Shown piece after piece: positions 18,401-30,796 of a stretch of 34,155 bases of DNA. The stretch lies in assembly GCA_943704425.1 (NCBI GenBank), contig CALSCP010001392.1:1-34155 (forward strand), in the 5' to 3' direction. This DNA is from Ministeria vibrans ATCC 50519. Its lineage: Eukaryota > Opisthokonta > Filasterea. The notes beneath the pieces were generated by a model. The model did not search any database. It was not told where the DNA came from and saw nothing but the letters and a program-made list of their open reading frames with translations. The stretch's first letter is position 1, and each line of letters opens with the position of its first letter. The position numbers were made by a program, and so were the translations under genes.

Positions 18401-20097
18401 GTCTCAAGGACCTTTTTGGAGAGTACGTCTTGCGCGATACGTCTTTGCCGTCGCAGCGCGATCAGGTAGTCGAGGTGGGTGAGGACGTGGGTACTCTCGC
18501 AGTGCTGCACTCGTACGAGGAGATGGCCTACTCGCAAGTCACTGAGAATACTCCAGTGGCGGTCAGCAACAGACCAGCTCCACCCAAACGACGTACGGCC
18601 CCAATTAGCAATGTCATGGGTCTCGCTGCGCCACCCGAGCTGCCACCACTTCGTGTTGGCGCAACAACTGCAACTACTTCTGCTGCTGCTGCTGCTACTG
18701 CTGCTGCTGCTTCGACACCGACGACGTTGACAACTGCAGCCCCACCACACCATCTTGTGGGTGCTCTACAAAGCCTTTTTGGCGAGGATGCGGTGAGCGC
18801 GAGCGTCGTGGTGAACGATGTACCACCTGAGCCAGCGGTCGAGCCAGTGTCCAAGTCGACAACGAAGCACGCAGGTGAACGCTCTCGCGACTCTATCATT
18901 CGCGGTCTGTTTGGTGACGAAGATGAGTCGGAGGCGAAAAGATCGCCCAGCAAAGTCGATATGAGTGAGACGAGCGTGGTGTCTTCAAAGGACCAAGTCT
19001 TGGCGTTTATGAAGACAGAGCTAACGTCGGAACGTGCAAATGCCGAGGTTGAGGGCGAGTTTGAGTCCGGTAGCAGTCGTGAAGTCGTGAATGCAGACTA
19101 TGGAGCGCTGCCCGAGTTGTCCCGACCTTCCATTTCGACTGCTGTCGAGAATGCCGAGTATGCCGGGCTGACAGGCAGTCCTCACGCAGATCGTGGTCGT
19201 GTTGTGGACAATGACGATTGCGACGCAGTTGAGCAGGAGGTGCCCCAGAGCAGCAAGAGTAACTCTGCCGCTTCCACTGACGATGATAATGACGATGACT
19301 GCGATGATGATGATAATGATGCCCTCGTTGACAGCATGCTCGAAACTGGGCGTGTCATGGTGGATCCAGAATATGCCGAAGTGAATGCCAAAACGGGCTC
19401 TGTCAAGACGAAGGATGAACAAGGCTCGGCAGTGGGCAAGATGGTTACCAACACGGGCTATCGCTTGCTGGCACCGACCGAGAGTCAGAGTGCGACGACC
19501 GTGAGCGGCAAGAAGCCAAGTGCGGGCTATTCGTTGGTGGAAGGAGTCAGTGAGTTTGAGGCAGCCGTCACGCCTGATGCCCGTGGTGATTCAGTTGCTA
19601 CTTCCGCTGTACTTGCCGTTGCGGTAGATGCAAAAGAGAAAAAGCCAAACGCAGGCTATTCTCTAGTCGAGGGGGTGAGTGAATTTGAGCCGGTGGCAAC
19701 AAGTGAGAGCGTGGGCGAGAGAGCGGCGAGTTGGATGGCAGTGACTGCTGATGCATCGGACAGTGTGACGCATGAAGTGCGCCCAGGCGTCAGCGCTGGG
19801 TACTCACTGGTCGAGGGCGAGAGTGAAGTTGCTGCAAATGACGGTGAAGAGAAGGAGTCGCCTACCACTCTTCTACAAGCGCCACCGTCAATGGACTCCC
19901 TCGATGATGACAACGAGGCGGAAGAAGCGGACGCGACACCTGTGGCGGTGACTATCTCCGATGGATCTCAAGTCGTTCGCTGTCTGTTTGGTGACGACTC
20001 AGACGAAGACACACCTGCTGCTGTCAAGGGACGTCCTCTCTCCGACATGGTTGGCCTTTTTGGTGATTTTGGTCAAGTTGGCTCTGACGACGTCTGA
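15426..20097 (+). CDS. Single-pass receptor with 16 EGF-like repeats and long cytoplasmic tail
   Basis: Five exons: 15426-15615, 15866-16147, 16223-16562, 16630-17755, 17836-20097, encoding 1399 residues. Start chosen because a good signal peptide follows (ALLAILLFAVVAVAPASA, ending near residue 28). Sixteen EGF-like modules follow back to back to about residue 690, each with the six-cysteine C-x-C...G-F-x-G pattern. At least two (VDECASSPC, IDECASSPC) are of the calcium-binding type. One membrane span lies at about 700-724, followed by a basic stop-transfer MYRRGRGK. The roughly 675-residue tail is acidic and Ser/Thr-rich. It has five LFG(E/D) motifs (near residues 838, 959, 1003, 1362, 1386) and seven tyrosine motifs (near 1068, 1088, 1159, 1187, and YSLVEG at 1211, 1254, 1302). 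The layout is Notch/Delta-like in form, but no LNR, DSL or ankyrin domain is seen. A cell-surface adhesion or signalling role is inferred; the ligand is unknown. Confidence 0.9.
15679..15783 (+). repeat. Dispersed repeat of about 100 bp, copy A
   Basis: It lies in intron 1 of the EGF receptor and starts with GTACCATTGAGATTGCCTCA. It shares the order of CGATTGCACTTGTGCTTTTG, GGTGACTGTA and ATGAATAAATGGGTTG with copy B at 30623-30724, differing by a handful of substitutions and small indels. It is flanked on the left by a poly-T run of 19 and on the right by TTC repeats. Confidence 0.9.
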
Positions 20098-20244
20098 AAC
20101 ATGTATTATAAAAATTATGTAATAATAATTTTAGTAAAACACAAGTAAAACTTTATTATTATTGTATTGTTGAAAATAGGATACGCATTCCTTGACCAAG
20201 CAAAGACGTATAAAGTATTATATTAGTATCAGTGTGCTACCCAT
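20098..20244. terminator. Shared 3' region of convergent genes
   Basis: These 147 bp are AT-rich (TTATAAAAATTATGTAATAATAATTTTAG and similar) and lie between the stops of the EGF receptor and the PC-esterase-like gene. Both polyadenylation sites must be here or overlapping. No gene is seen. Confidence 0.4.
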
Positions 20245-21481
20245 TTAGTTCCACCTCCGTTCAGAGACAAAGGCCTCCAATGCGCGACCCAGCAAGTGTG
20301 CCTTGGCGACGTTGACCACAAATGGCGCATGTGCCCCGTCTTGGCTTGCCAGTGCTTCACACGTCTCATCTGCGCTCTGCACAAGCGGTGTCATGTCGAG
20401 TGTCGGTATTCCGCGCTCTGCAAGCCACGCACCCATTCCCTGCATGAAACTGCTCTGAATTTCCGCGCTCTGCCTCGCCTATAAGAAGAAAGTTACCACC
20501 ATTATATACTAATGACGATGATTGTCAGTGTTCTGCTCTCCTTCTCTTTAAGGCACACCTGATGATTGTCAGAAGTATGCCTTCCTGCGCCATGCAGGCC
20601 TAAAAAGATAACGCGCGAGGCTCGCTCTCGCTGCTCTGCCTCTGTGTCGCCGCCAATGGACTCATAGAGGCGTGCAAGCATCGCAGGTGGCTCCACCGCC
20701 TCGTCTGACGGTCGTCTATGCCAACCAGTCAGGTTCAAATGGAGTCCGCCCACAACAATGACCATGCCTCGAGGCTTGTCTAGCACCTCAGCAACGCCAG
20801 GTGGGTTGCTGCGCGCTCCACTACGAGTGTACAGGCATTCCCAAAACTTGAGCTTCACCGGACGCTCCATTCCCTCAACGCCATCACAGAAAGGTTTCCC
20901 TTTGCCTGCCGTCGCAAGTGCCTCGCGGCATGTGTAGTCATTTGGCATTCGCCCATCCTACCAACATGAATAGTGTATGATTGTTGTTATGAGCGAATGT
21001 AACAAACCAAGTCCTTCATAATGCTTATTATTATTCTTATTGTGATTGACTTCCTTACTTTGGCATTCAAAACGCAAAGCTTTTGCTGTTCCTTGCTCAG
21101 AGACGTGCTGTACATCAGATCGTCCAAAGTGTACGCGGGCGAGTCTCGTGCAAGGATCATTGCAAAGGTCCCAAAAAGCTGACGTGCGATCGAATCACCG
21201 ACAAAGTAGACTTCGTCAAATGTAGAGATAATGTGACAGAGCTCATCTTGTTTTGCCGGTTGCAGAGAAGGAGGCCATTGCAGCGATGTGTGCTGGTCAC
21301 GGCATGTCCATGGGTTGTTGTCGCGCAGCGTCTTGATCCACGACGCGAGACTGTCAGACGAGAGTCGAAGCGGGGGAGAAACAATACGCACACAAGCAAA
21401 GTCTGCAGAGCACACGGACACTACCCATGCAGCAATAGCCATGCTACTGACAAGTACTACAATTGCAAAGCGGCGATTCAT
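20245..21481 (-). CDS. PC-esterase / SGNH-like secreted protein
   Basis: Three exons in gene order: 21481-21059, 20957-20559, 20478-20245, encoding 351 residues. The N-terminus (RRFAIVVLVSSMAIAAWVV) is a signal peptide or signal anchor. The SGNH-type esterase blocks are visible: GDS at 95-97 in VYFVGDSIARQLFG, with Ser97 as nucleophile; GGLHLN at 211-216; and a C-terminal DGAH at 321-324 supplying the Asp and His. This spacing fits the PC-esterase/CAS1-like and TBL-like group, whose members add or remove acetyl groups on glycans in the secretory pathway; substrate and direction of reaction here are unknown. Length (about 350) is that of a stand-alone catalytic domain without the multi-pass region of CASD1. 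The stop is 147 bp from the convergent EGF receptor stop. Confidence 0.8.
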
Positions 21482-21540
21482 ACAAATTTGATAAATAATG
21501 AAACGAACAACGATTTATTCCATTATGATTATTTTTAAGA

Positions 21541-21607
21541 ATATAATTAATAATAATAATAATTATTATTATTATTATGAATAATTTTAATAACAATAAT
21601 ATTAATA
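21541..21607. repeat. (AAT)n/(ATT)n inverted AT-rich repeat
   Basis: AATAATAATAATAATTATTATTATTATTATG-type sequence lies between the PC-esterase-like start (21481) and the GH47 stop (21780). It is self-complementary. The remaining part of this 298-bp gap shows no gene. Confidence 0.85.
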
Positions 21608-21779
21608 TTTTTTTTCTTTCGGTCTTTCAGGGGAGTATGCAACTCGGAGGATTCACAGCTCAGACGAGAACTCAAGAGAATAAACTGAGGCAAAATAAGG
21701 CAGTGGCACGTCAAGAGCGGACGCTTGTCCACTGCGGCAAACCAATGTTGACACAAAAACAAAGTATATTACAGTTGTA

Positions 21780-24500
<2,721 letters not shown>

Positions 24501-24988
24501 CGTGATCGCAGCGACCTACTCGGAATGGTCACTCCCTTCGCTCTTTCAAGCACCCCTCCTACCCACCCCTGCCCTCCCTTTTCCACGTACAAAAACAATG
24601 CGCTGGGTGCGTCTGTCGGTGGCCCAAAGCGGTCGGCACAGTCGCTAAGCAGTGAGTTTGAGAGACGACAAGATCTGTCACTTTGTTCGTCTCTCTCTCT
24701 CTCTTTCTCTCGTCAATTCCGTACCGATCCTTGCTTCTTCTCGCCCTGATAAGTCGGGAGCATCACAAACTACCGACCTACCAAGGGTTGCGCTCAAAGA
24801 AACAGAAGTAACTTCTTGTCACCGTTTTTTGGTGATTGCGTGATTGAAATTCTGCTGCTGATCAATATTGAGAACTTTATTGATTATTCCATTATTAATT
24901 TATTATTTCCCTGCCTCCTCTTGCACGAATCTTCTTTTCTGGCGCTTGCTCCTGTCTCGTTCGTCTCCACCTCGTCTGGTTCGGCTCG
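24501..24988. promoter_or_regulatory. Divergent intergenic region, GH47 and ANK-PARP genes
   Basis: These 488 bp lie between divergent starts. The part nearest GH47 (24501-24660) is GC-moderate and may contain an upstream GH47 exon or its 5' UTR. A CT run occurs near 24691-24713, and the part nearest the plus gene is AT-rich (24840-24910, TTGATTATTCCATTATTAATTTATTATTT). No defined promoter element is recognised. Confidence 0.4.
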
Positions 24989-27900
24989 ATGGCGCTCCAC
25001 AGAGCCGTTGCTCGAGGTGACGTTTCCGCGACTGAAGAGCTGCTCAAAGAGGACATGTCTCTTGTCGATGCCCGCGGCTACTATGGCGAGTCCGCTCTCC
25101 ACGGTATGGCGGTGCACGGACGGCAATGGCATTGTCGCCCGGCTCACAATTTCCACTTTTCAAGCGCCCTTTCCTCTCCCACGCTCACTGCCGCCTGCCA
25201 CACTCCTCCCTTGCCGCCAATCCGTTTCATTTGCCATCCAGCTGGCTCTTCCATGCTCTCTCTTCCCACCTCGCCTCCCCCTTTTTTCTCCTTTTTCTCC
25301 ATACAATCTTTCTTTTTCTTTCCACCATGACACTTTTGCCCTGTCTCCGTCCTGTCCTTCCCTGCCCGTCCCAACGCAGCCAGCCCGTCTTTCCCGCGTG
25401 CCTTTGCATCCCCTGTGCCTCGAATGAGCTCCAGGCCCCTCGCGCGCTGCTTTTTGCTTGCCAGATGGTTTTGCGTCTGATGCTGTGTGTACTTGTGTGT
25501 CTATAGCGGCGTGCCTCAATGGACACCCAGAGTGTATTCAAGTGCTGATGCGCGGCGGTGCCGATGTCCAGAGCGAGAACAACTTTGGCTTGTACCCTAT
25601 CCACTATGCGGTCGTGTCGGGGCACCTGGTGTGCGTCCGCATGATGATTGAAGAGTTTGGAGCCCTTCCATCCGTGTGTGTCAACAAACCCAACACTGTG
25701 CTGCACTCGGCAGCCGAAAGTGGTCAGGAGGAAATTGTCCAGTACCTTGTCGAAGAGTTGGAAATGGAACTCGACGTCCCCTCCGAGTCGGGTCTCGACG
25801 CCGTCGAGCTGGCATCCCAACACGGTCACACCGACTTGGTGGCCTACTTCAAACAGCTCCAAAAAACTCGTGGTACTTAGATATTAAAATCTTATTATAA
25901 TGAATTCGTTGGGTTTATGCATATCTTATCGCTCTCTGTCTTTTGTAGAGCATCGAAGAAAAACCGATTCCCGGCGCCCTAGTGCCAACGAAGGTACAAT
26001 TAGTTTTTTCTCCTTTCTTTCCCTCTATCCATTTATTTCTTTCTTCCTTCTTTCTCTATATCTATTTGTTTTCTCTCTCTATTTATTTATTTATTTCTTC
26101 CTTCTTTTATTTGTTGCTTTCTCCCTTCTTTCTCTCTCTCTCTAATTTATCTCTTTCTTCCTCCTCTCACTCTCAATACCTTTCTTCTCTATTTGTAATG
26201 CAGACGCTCATCCGCCTTCCAGGGACCACAACGACGACACAGATCTCAAGTGGTCCATCTCGCCTGCCCCTGATTTAGACCGATCACTACAACCACGTAA
26301 TTACAAAAAGAACTTACTCGTCCTTGCCACTCATCTTGTTTGCTTCCTTTTTTTTTCTTTCTCCCTCTTCTCTCTTCGTGGGATAGTAATGCTGAGTCAA
26401 ATGGCAGAGCAGCTCGTGGAACAACAGTGGGAGCTTGATTTTGCCTTGGACCAGGTGCGCGAGATGTCGGTAGCGCCACACGGTGGCTCGGGCGTCGACC
26501 CACTGGTCTTTGCAGCCCATGCGGCTGAGGGTACGCTCAATCGCGCGCAGGACGCCATTCGCGAAGCCAACTCGACGGTCGCTGATGACTTTGAGAATGT
26601 ATTGGCTCATCTTGTGAAGCAGCGCAATGTCGCACGGCAGCTCTATGAGACAGCTGCGCGTACGCTCCTGGCGAAGGCTGCCGAGCAGTTGGACGCGCGC
26701 GAACGAGAGCTGCGCAACGCTTTGCTTTTGTTGGAGGATGCACTGGAGAAGGTCGTCATGACACCATCTGAGATTGTCCTGCGCGAACCCCTCCAGTGGC
26801 TGCTGCAGACAACACGAAAGGACGACGTTGGTGGCGGCAGTAGTGGGGTTGGTATGGATGATTGCGGAGAGCTGGCGACAACGTCGCCGAATGGCAGGTG
26901 TGATGGTATGATTGGCAATGCCGATGCAATGCGGCCCCGCTTGCCACCGCCTGTGTCTCCCATCGACATTGACGCTGTCACACAGTCGCTTGAGCGCCTT
27001 GGCGACTTCAATTCCGCGTCGCCCGCAGCTGCATCCGCCGGTCCTGTACTTGAACGTCTGTACACCACGGCGTACGCGACTGGGCTGGCGCTCCGTGACG
27101 ATTTGGTTCAGTTGACGTATGCGCGCGCGGCCATCCATCGACACCAAAGGCTCATGGCCTACCTCGACGAGTGGCAGGTGTCGCCAGATTTTCACCACAT
27201 CAAGCTGATGCAGACCGAAGTGGCTCGGCTCAACGATCTTGTCCTAGTCCAGTCAGAAGAGTTCAATCAGACACGCTTGCGTGTATCGCACCTTATTGAA
27301 AGCAAGGCGCGCAGCAAGGCGAAGCATTCGGGCAAGGGCGCAGGGGGAGCACTCCTCAAGCGCAAGAGCTTTGTCGAGCAAGACATGGCACGCCTCAAGG
27401 CTGAGAACGAGTTGGAGGATCGTTTGACGCATTTGCAAGCGCTTCGCGCGCAGATGCACGCTGGTGCTCAGGTGATGCACGATGCACTGGGTGATCTCGC
27501 GTGCGTCGCGCAAAATGTCTTCCCGGAGCTTCTGCACGACGCCGAGTTTGGCAGTTTGCTTGTCAGCTGGCTTGAGCACGACGGCCTTGTCACCATTGGC
27601 CGTTCTCTCGATGACTTTGACCAAGTCGATCTGAGACGACCCTTGTCGGGCGCCGCCAGTCGTTTCCGTCCCACCTTTTCTGGCTTTTTTGCCGGCGAGC
27701 CATGCTTTCTGCGTCGTCTAATCATGGCCGATGCGCGCTCACAGCGTCTTGTTGCCAGTCAGGTGGCCGAGATGCGCAAACTGGGCCAACACCCTAACAT
27801 CAACGTGACACAGGCACTCGTGCATCCGTCGATCCTGTCGCCGGGGCAAGATGCCTCTTCGCTCGCCGGTGGACGGGTTCTCTACTTTCAGGTGGACCGT

Positions 27901-30115
27901 CCCATGGGCGGCACACTGCGCGAGTGGCGTCTGCGCAACCGCTCTCCACCGGCAGGTGTCTTGCCCGAAATTGCCACGCGACTCTTGCAGGCACTTGAGT
28001 ATCTCCATGTGGTGGGCGTGCCCCACGGCGACCTGTGCCCGGACACGGTGTGGATGACGCGGGCAGGCGAACCCATCATTGGCGACTATGACCTTGGCAA
28101 TGATCAGCGCGGTCGCGTGCGTCACTTGCAGCAAAGCTGTACCACCAACTCATACATGTCGTGCTTTGTCGCTCCCGAGTTGCTCTACGGCGGCTCTCAG
28201 GCGCTGCCCACCCACGCGTCGGACATGTACTCGTTTGGCGCGACTCTGTACTGGCTCGTCTTCACGCGCAACCCGCCCACACCCACCTCGAAAATGATGC
28301 GCCAGAGCCGCAACAGTAACTCGAGTGATTGGAATACAACAGTGAGTCCGAGTCGCGCTGGCACCTCGGGATTGTCGTCGCTTGCGACCTTTTTTGGTCT
28401 CAAGGGTACAACGCCACTGCAACAGGCGCTGCTTATGATGCTTCACCTCGACCCATGGACGCGACTCGCTGCCTCACAGGCATTGCTCCAACCGGTGTTT
28501 GCGCCCGCTCTCAACGCCCGACCGCAAATCAAAGTGTGGCGTGTGGCCAAGGACCGAGTAACAGAGGCGCGCGAGAAGCAGCAGTCGCTTCGCCGAATGC
28601 GAGAACAGCTGCTTGGCGAAGTGCGCTTGATTGGGGTCGAAATTCAGCACTTGCACAACGCAGTGACGGTGAACCAGGAATCGCTACAAAAGCTCAATGA
28701 GCGACGCGAGGTCCTTGCCGAGCAGCTTAAGGACGTGCGCTACCGCGAGGCCAATGTGCAAGCGGAGCTGGCCGATGTTGCGCGCAAGTTTCGCGAGGCA
28801 CGTGCCACCCTCTCCGACGGCCTTCTCATCACTCTGCCACCTATCTACTGGTGTGGACGGGTCCTTTCCATGGCCGGCTTTGTACGGCGTGTCGATGTCA
28901 CTAGTACACTCAAACCAGCAGTAAGAGAACGAATGAGAGAGAGAGAAAAAAACAAAGGAGGGAGAAAGGAACAAAGTGATAGAGCAAGAGAGAGAGGAAA
29001 CAAAGTGATAGATAGTGAGAGGGAGAGGAGGGAAAAAGAAACAAAGTGATAGAGCGAGAGAGAAGAAATGGCGACTGACCTTCTTTTGGTTGCTGTTGTT
29101 ATAGATGGAATGGGTGATGAATCGAGGCAAATCGACGGTGGGGAGGGGTAGTCGCAAGATTACGGTGGTGCGAGTGGAGCGCATTGAGAATGCATTGTTG
29201 TGGCGCGACTATGCGACTCGACGAGGAGTTATTGTACGCTCACTAGGCACCATCAAGACCAACGAAATGAACCTTGCGCCAGCGGCGCCGTCGAGTCAAC
29301 CGCACCACACGCCCTTGCCGCCACTGCGTGAACACGCTCAAGGCTCTGAGACACCCTTGTCATGGGGCGTTGTGTCGCGTCGTCCGCGCGCTTCCAGCAA
29401 CTCCTCGGTCAACAGTGCTTCGTCAAGTGTCGCATGGGCTCAGGCGTCGTCGGGCTCGGTCACAAGCAACACCCTCGCAACACCCTCGCCCTCGCCCTCC
29501 GTATCATCGTTCAGCGCGACATCGGCTCAGGACAGCAACGGTGTAGCGTCGGTGCCGCGTCGTCTACCCATTCGACCCGCACTGGCGACTCAGCCACTGG
29601 CGACTCACGAGACCCTTGGTATGTCGATGTTGCAAGAGATGGAGGCCGAAGAGCACTTTTTGTTCCATTGCATCACTGGTCGCGACAGCCTTGACAATGT
29701 CATGCACGGCGGTCTATGTCCTCGAAAAATGTTTGAGAACGAAGGCGGTGGTGTGTCGACCGGCAGTGAGCGGTCGCTGGGCAGTGGTATCTACTTTAGT
29801 GAGAGTGTGGAGCTCGACGATGATAACAGCACGGCTGCAGAGCGACGCAACGACGACGACGATGACGACGACGAAGCGACCACATCCAATGTGGTGCTGG
29901 TATCGCGAGTAGTGCTTGGGTGCACGTTTGCCACAGAGGGCGACCATCCACAGCTGCACCGCCCGCCCTGCATGCAAGGGCACACACACACCCCGTGCCA
30001 TCACTCGCGCTTTCACTCGGTCATTGGTCTGCCCAACGACTCGCGCTCCAATCGCCAGTTTGTTGTGTACGAGCGCACTCAGGCCTATCCGGAATACGCT
30101 GTCTATTTTGAGTAA
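24989..30115 (+). CDS. Ankyrin repeat - pseudokinase - coiled-coil - PARP fusion protein
   Basis: Six exons: 24989-25103, 25507-25872, 25949-25993, 26204-26296, 26387-28920, 29105-30115. All five splice phases agree and give 1387 residues. Residues 1-160 hold about four to five ankyrin repeats (ALHAACLNGHPECIQVLMRGGADV, GLYPIHYAVVSGHLVCVRMMI, VLHSAAESGQEEIVQYLVEE, ELASQHGHTDLVAYF). Residues about 210-620 are mostly helical. Residues about 625-910 are a protein-kinase fold: Arg649/650 where the beta-3 lysine is expected, HGD at 753-755, DYD at 773-775 instead of DFG, then APELLYGG and SDMYSFGATLYWL. A coiled coil follows (about 935-1010). From 1053 the PARP catalytic domain begins (RVERIENALLWRDY); it holds His1239 (LFHC), Tyr1281 (GIYF), and QFVVYERTQAYPEY, with Gln1369 at the third triad position. 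Two inserts interrupt it, one Ser/Pro/Ala-rich (about 1105-1210) and one poly-Asp (about 1290-1312). It probably has mono-ADP-ribosyltransferase activity or a scaffold role. Confidence 0.88.
25104..25506 (+). other. Pyrimidine-rich intron 1 of the ANK-PARP gene
   Basis: The 403-bp intron separates the first ankyrin half from the rest. It is strongly C/T-rich on the sense strand (for example 25260-25330). It stays open in one frame for over 70 codons, but that peptide is Pro/Phe/Ser low complexity. Splicing it out joins ESALH directly to AACLNGH, restoring a standard ankyrin helix-turn-helix, so it is not coding. Confidence 0.8.
28949..29065 (+). repeat. Purine-rich dispersed module, copy 4
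   Basis: Three units of GGAGGGARAAAGRAACAAAG plus TGATAGAG(C/T) fill most of the 184-bp intron 5 (28921-29104) of the ANK-PARP gene. The core matches the units at 7536-7618 most closely. Confidence 0.85.
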
Positions 30116-30314
30116 CACGTTTGATTGTATTCTAAACAATAATTATTATGATTTTATTAAAGACGTCGGAAGAAATAAAGTAAAAACGTCGAATCAAGAT
30201 CTGCACTCAATGCCAGACCAAGACAGTATCAAAACAAAAAGCAACACAATACTTACACCGTAGACTTCTACACGAGAATCTCCCATACTTTGACGTGATT
30301 TTGACTAGGGAGTC

Positions 30315-30424
30315 TAATAAAGTGAAAGTATAAAAGACATCATAATAATTATTGTTAATAAAGTGAAAGTATAAAAGACATCATATTAATTATTATTAAT
30401 AAAGTGAAAGTAAAAGACATCATA
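30315..30424. repeat. 41-bp tandem repeat, three copies
   Basis: Each unit starts TAATAAAGTGAAAGTATAAA and continues AGACATCAT then AT-rich. Copies start at 30315, 30356 and 30397; the third lacks a few bases after GAAAGT. Confidence 0.93.
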
Positions 30425-30457
<33 letters not shown>

Positions 30458-30470
30458 TTATTAGTATTAG
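30421..30470. repeat. (ATT)n microsatellite
   Basis: About ten ATT units follow directly on the third 41-bp repeat copy. Confidence 0.9.
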
Positions 30471-30622
30471 TCGAAACTGAGTGAATTATTAGTTCATTAT
30501 TATATCGCTCCCCACCGACTGATCGTTCTATTTTCGCGTCTCCTCATCGATTCGCCCCGAGTTTACTCGTTAGACAGCTGTTACAGCTTGTCAGAGCCCT
30601 AAGCCTCCTCTGGGGGTATGGC

Positions 30623-30724
30623 GTACCATTGCGATTACCTCACTGGATAGCGATTGCACTTGTGCTTTTGTTGTAGATCTGGTGACTGTAATGAATAAAT
30701 GGGTTGTATTCTTCTTCTCTTTCT
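30623..30724 (+). repeat. Dispersed repeat of about 100 bp, copy B
   Basis: It starts GTACCATTGCGATTACCTCA and continues in the same order and orientation as copy A (15679-15783), ending in GGGTTGTATTCTTCTTCT. It lies 72 bp upstream of the TM7SF3 start codon. Confidence 0.9.
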
Positions 30725-30796
30725 AGTTCATTATTAGTGAAAGCTGAAAACTGGAAACTCCAATAATTACTTTTCTTGTATTTGCATTGCTCGGCC

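Larger units (their letters stand above)
30116..30796. other. Intergenic region with tandem, AT and dispersed repeats
   Basis: These 681 bp lie between two plus-strand genes. They contain AT-rich 3' sequence with AAATAAAG (about 30172-30180) as a candidate polyadenylation signal for the PARP gene, a three-copy 41-bp tandem repeat (30315-30424), an (ATT)n run (about 30421-30470), about 130 bp of ordinary mixed-composition DNA (30495-30622) with no coding potential, and copy B of the dispersed repeat (30623-30724). The last 70 bp before the TM7SF3 start should contain its promoter. Confidence 0.7.

Noticed and set aside
25104-25506. Plus-strand frame continuing past the first ankyrin exon
   Set aside because: The translation is Pro/Phe/Ser low complexity and breaks an ankyrin repeat that is restored by splicing.
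26314-27198. A 294-codon minus-strand frame antisense to the ANK-PARP gene
   Set aside because: No recognisable domain; it is antisense to a continuous, phase-consistent exon and typical of GC-rich coding DNA.
30495-30622. Possible tRNA or small RNA gene in the mixed-composition patch
   Set aside because: I could not fold a cloverleaf or find A/B-box spacing with any confidence.
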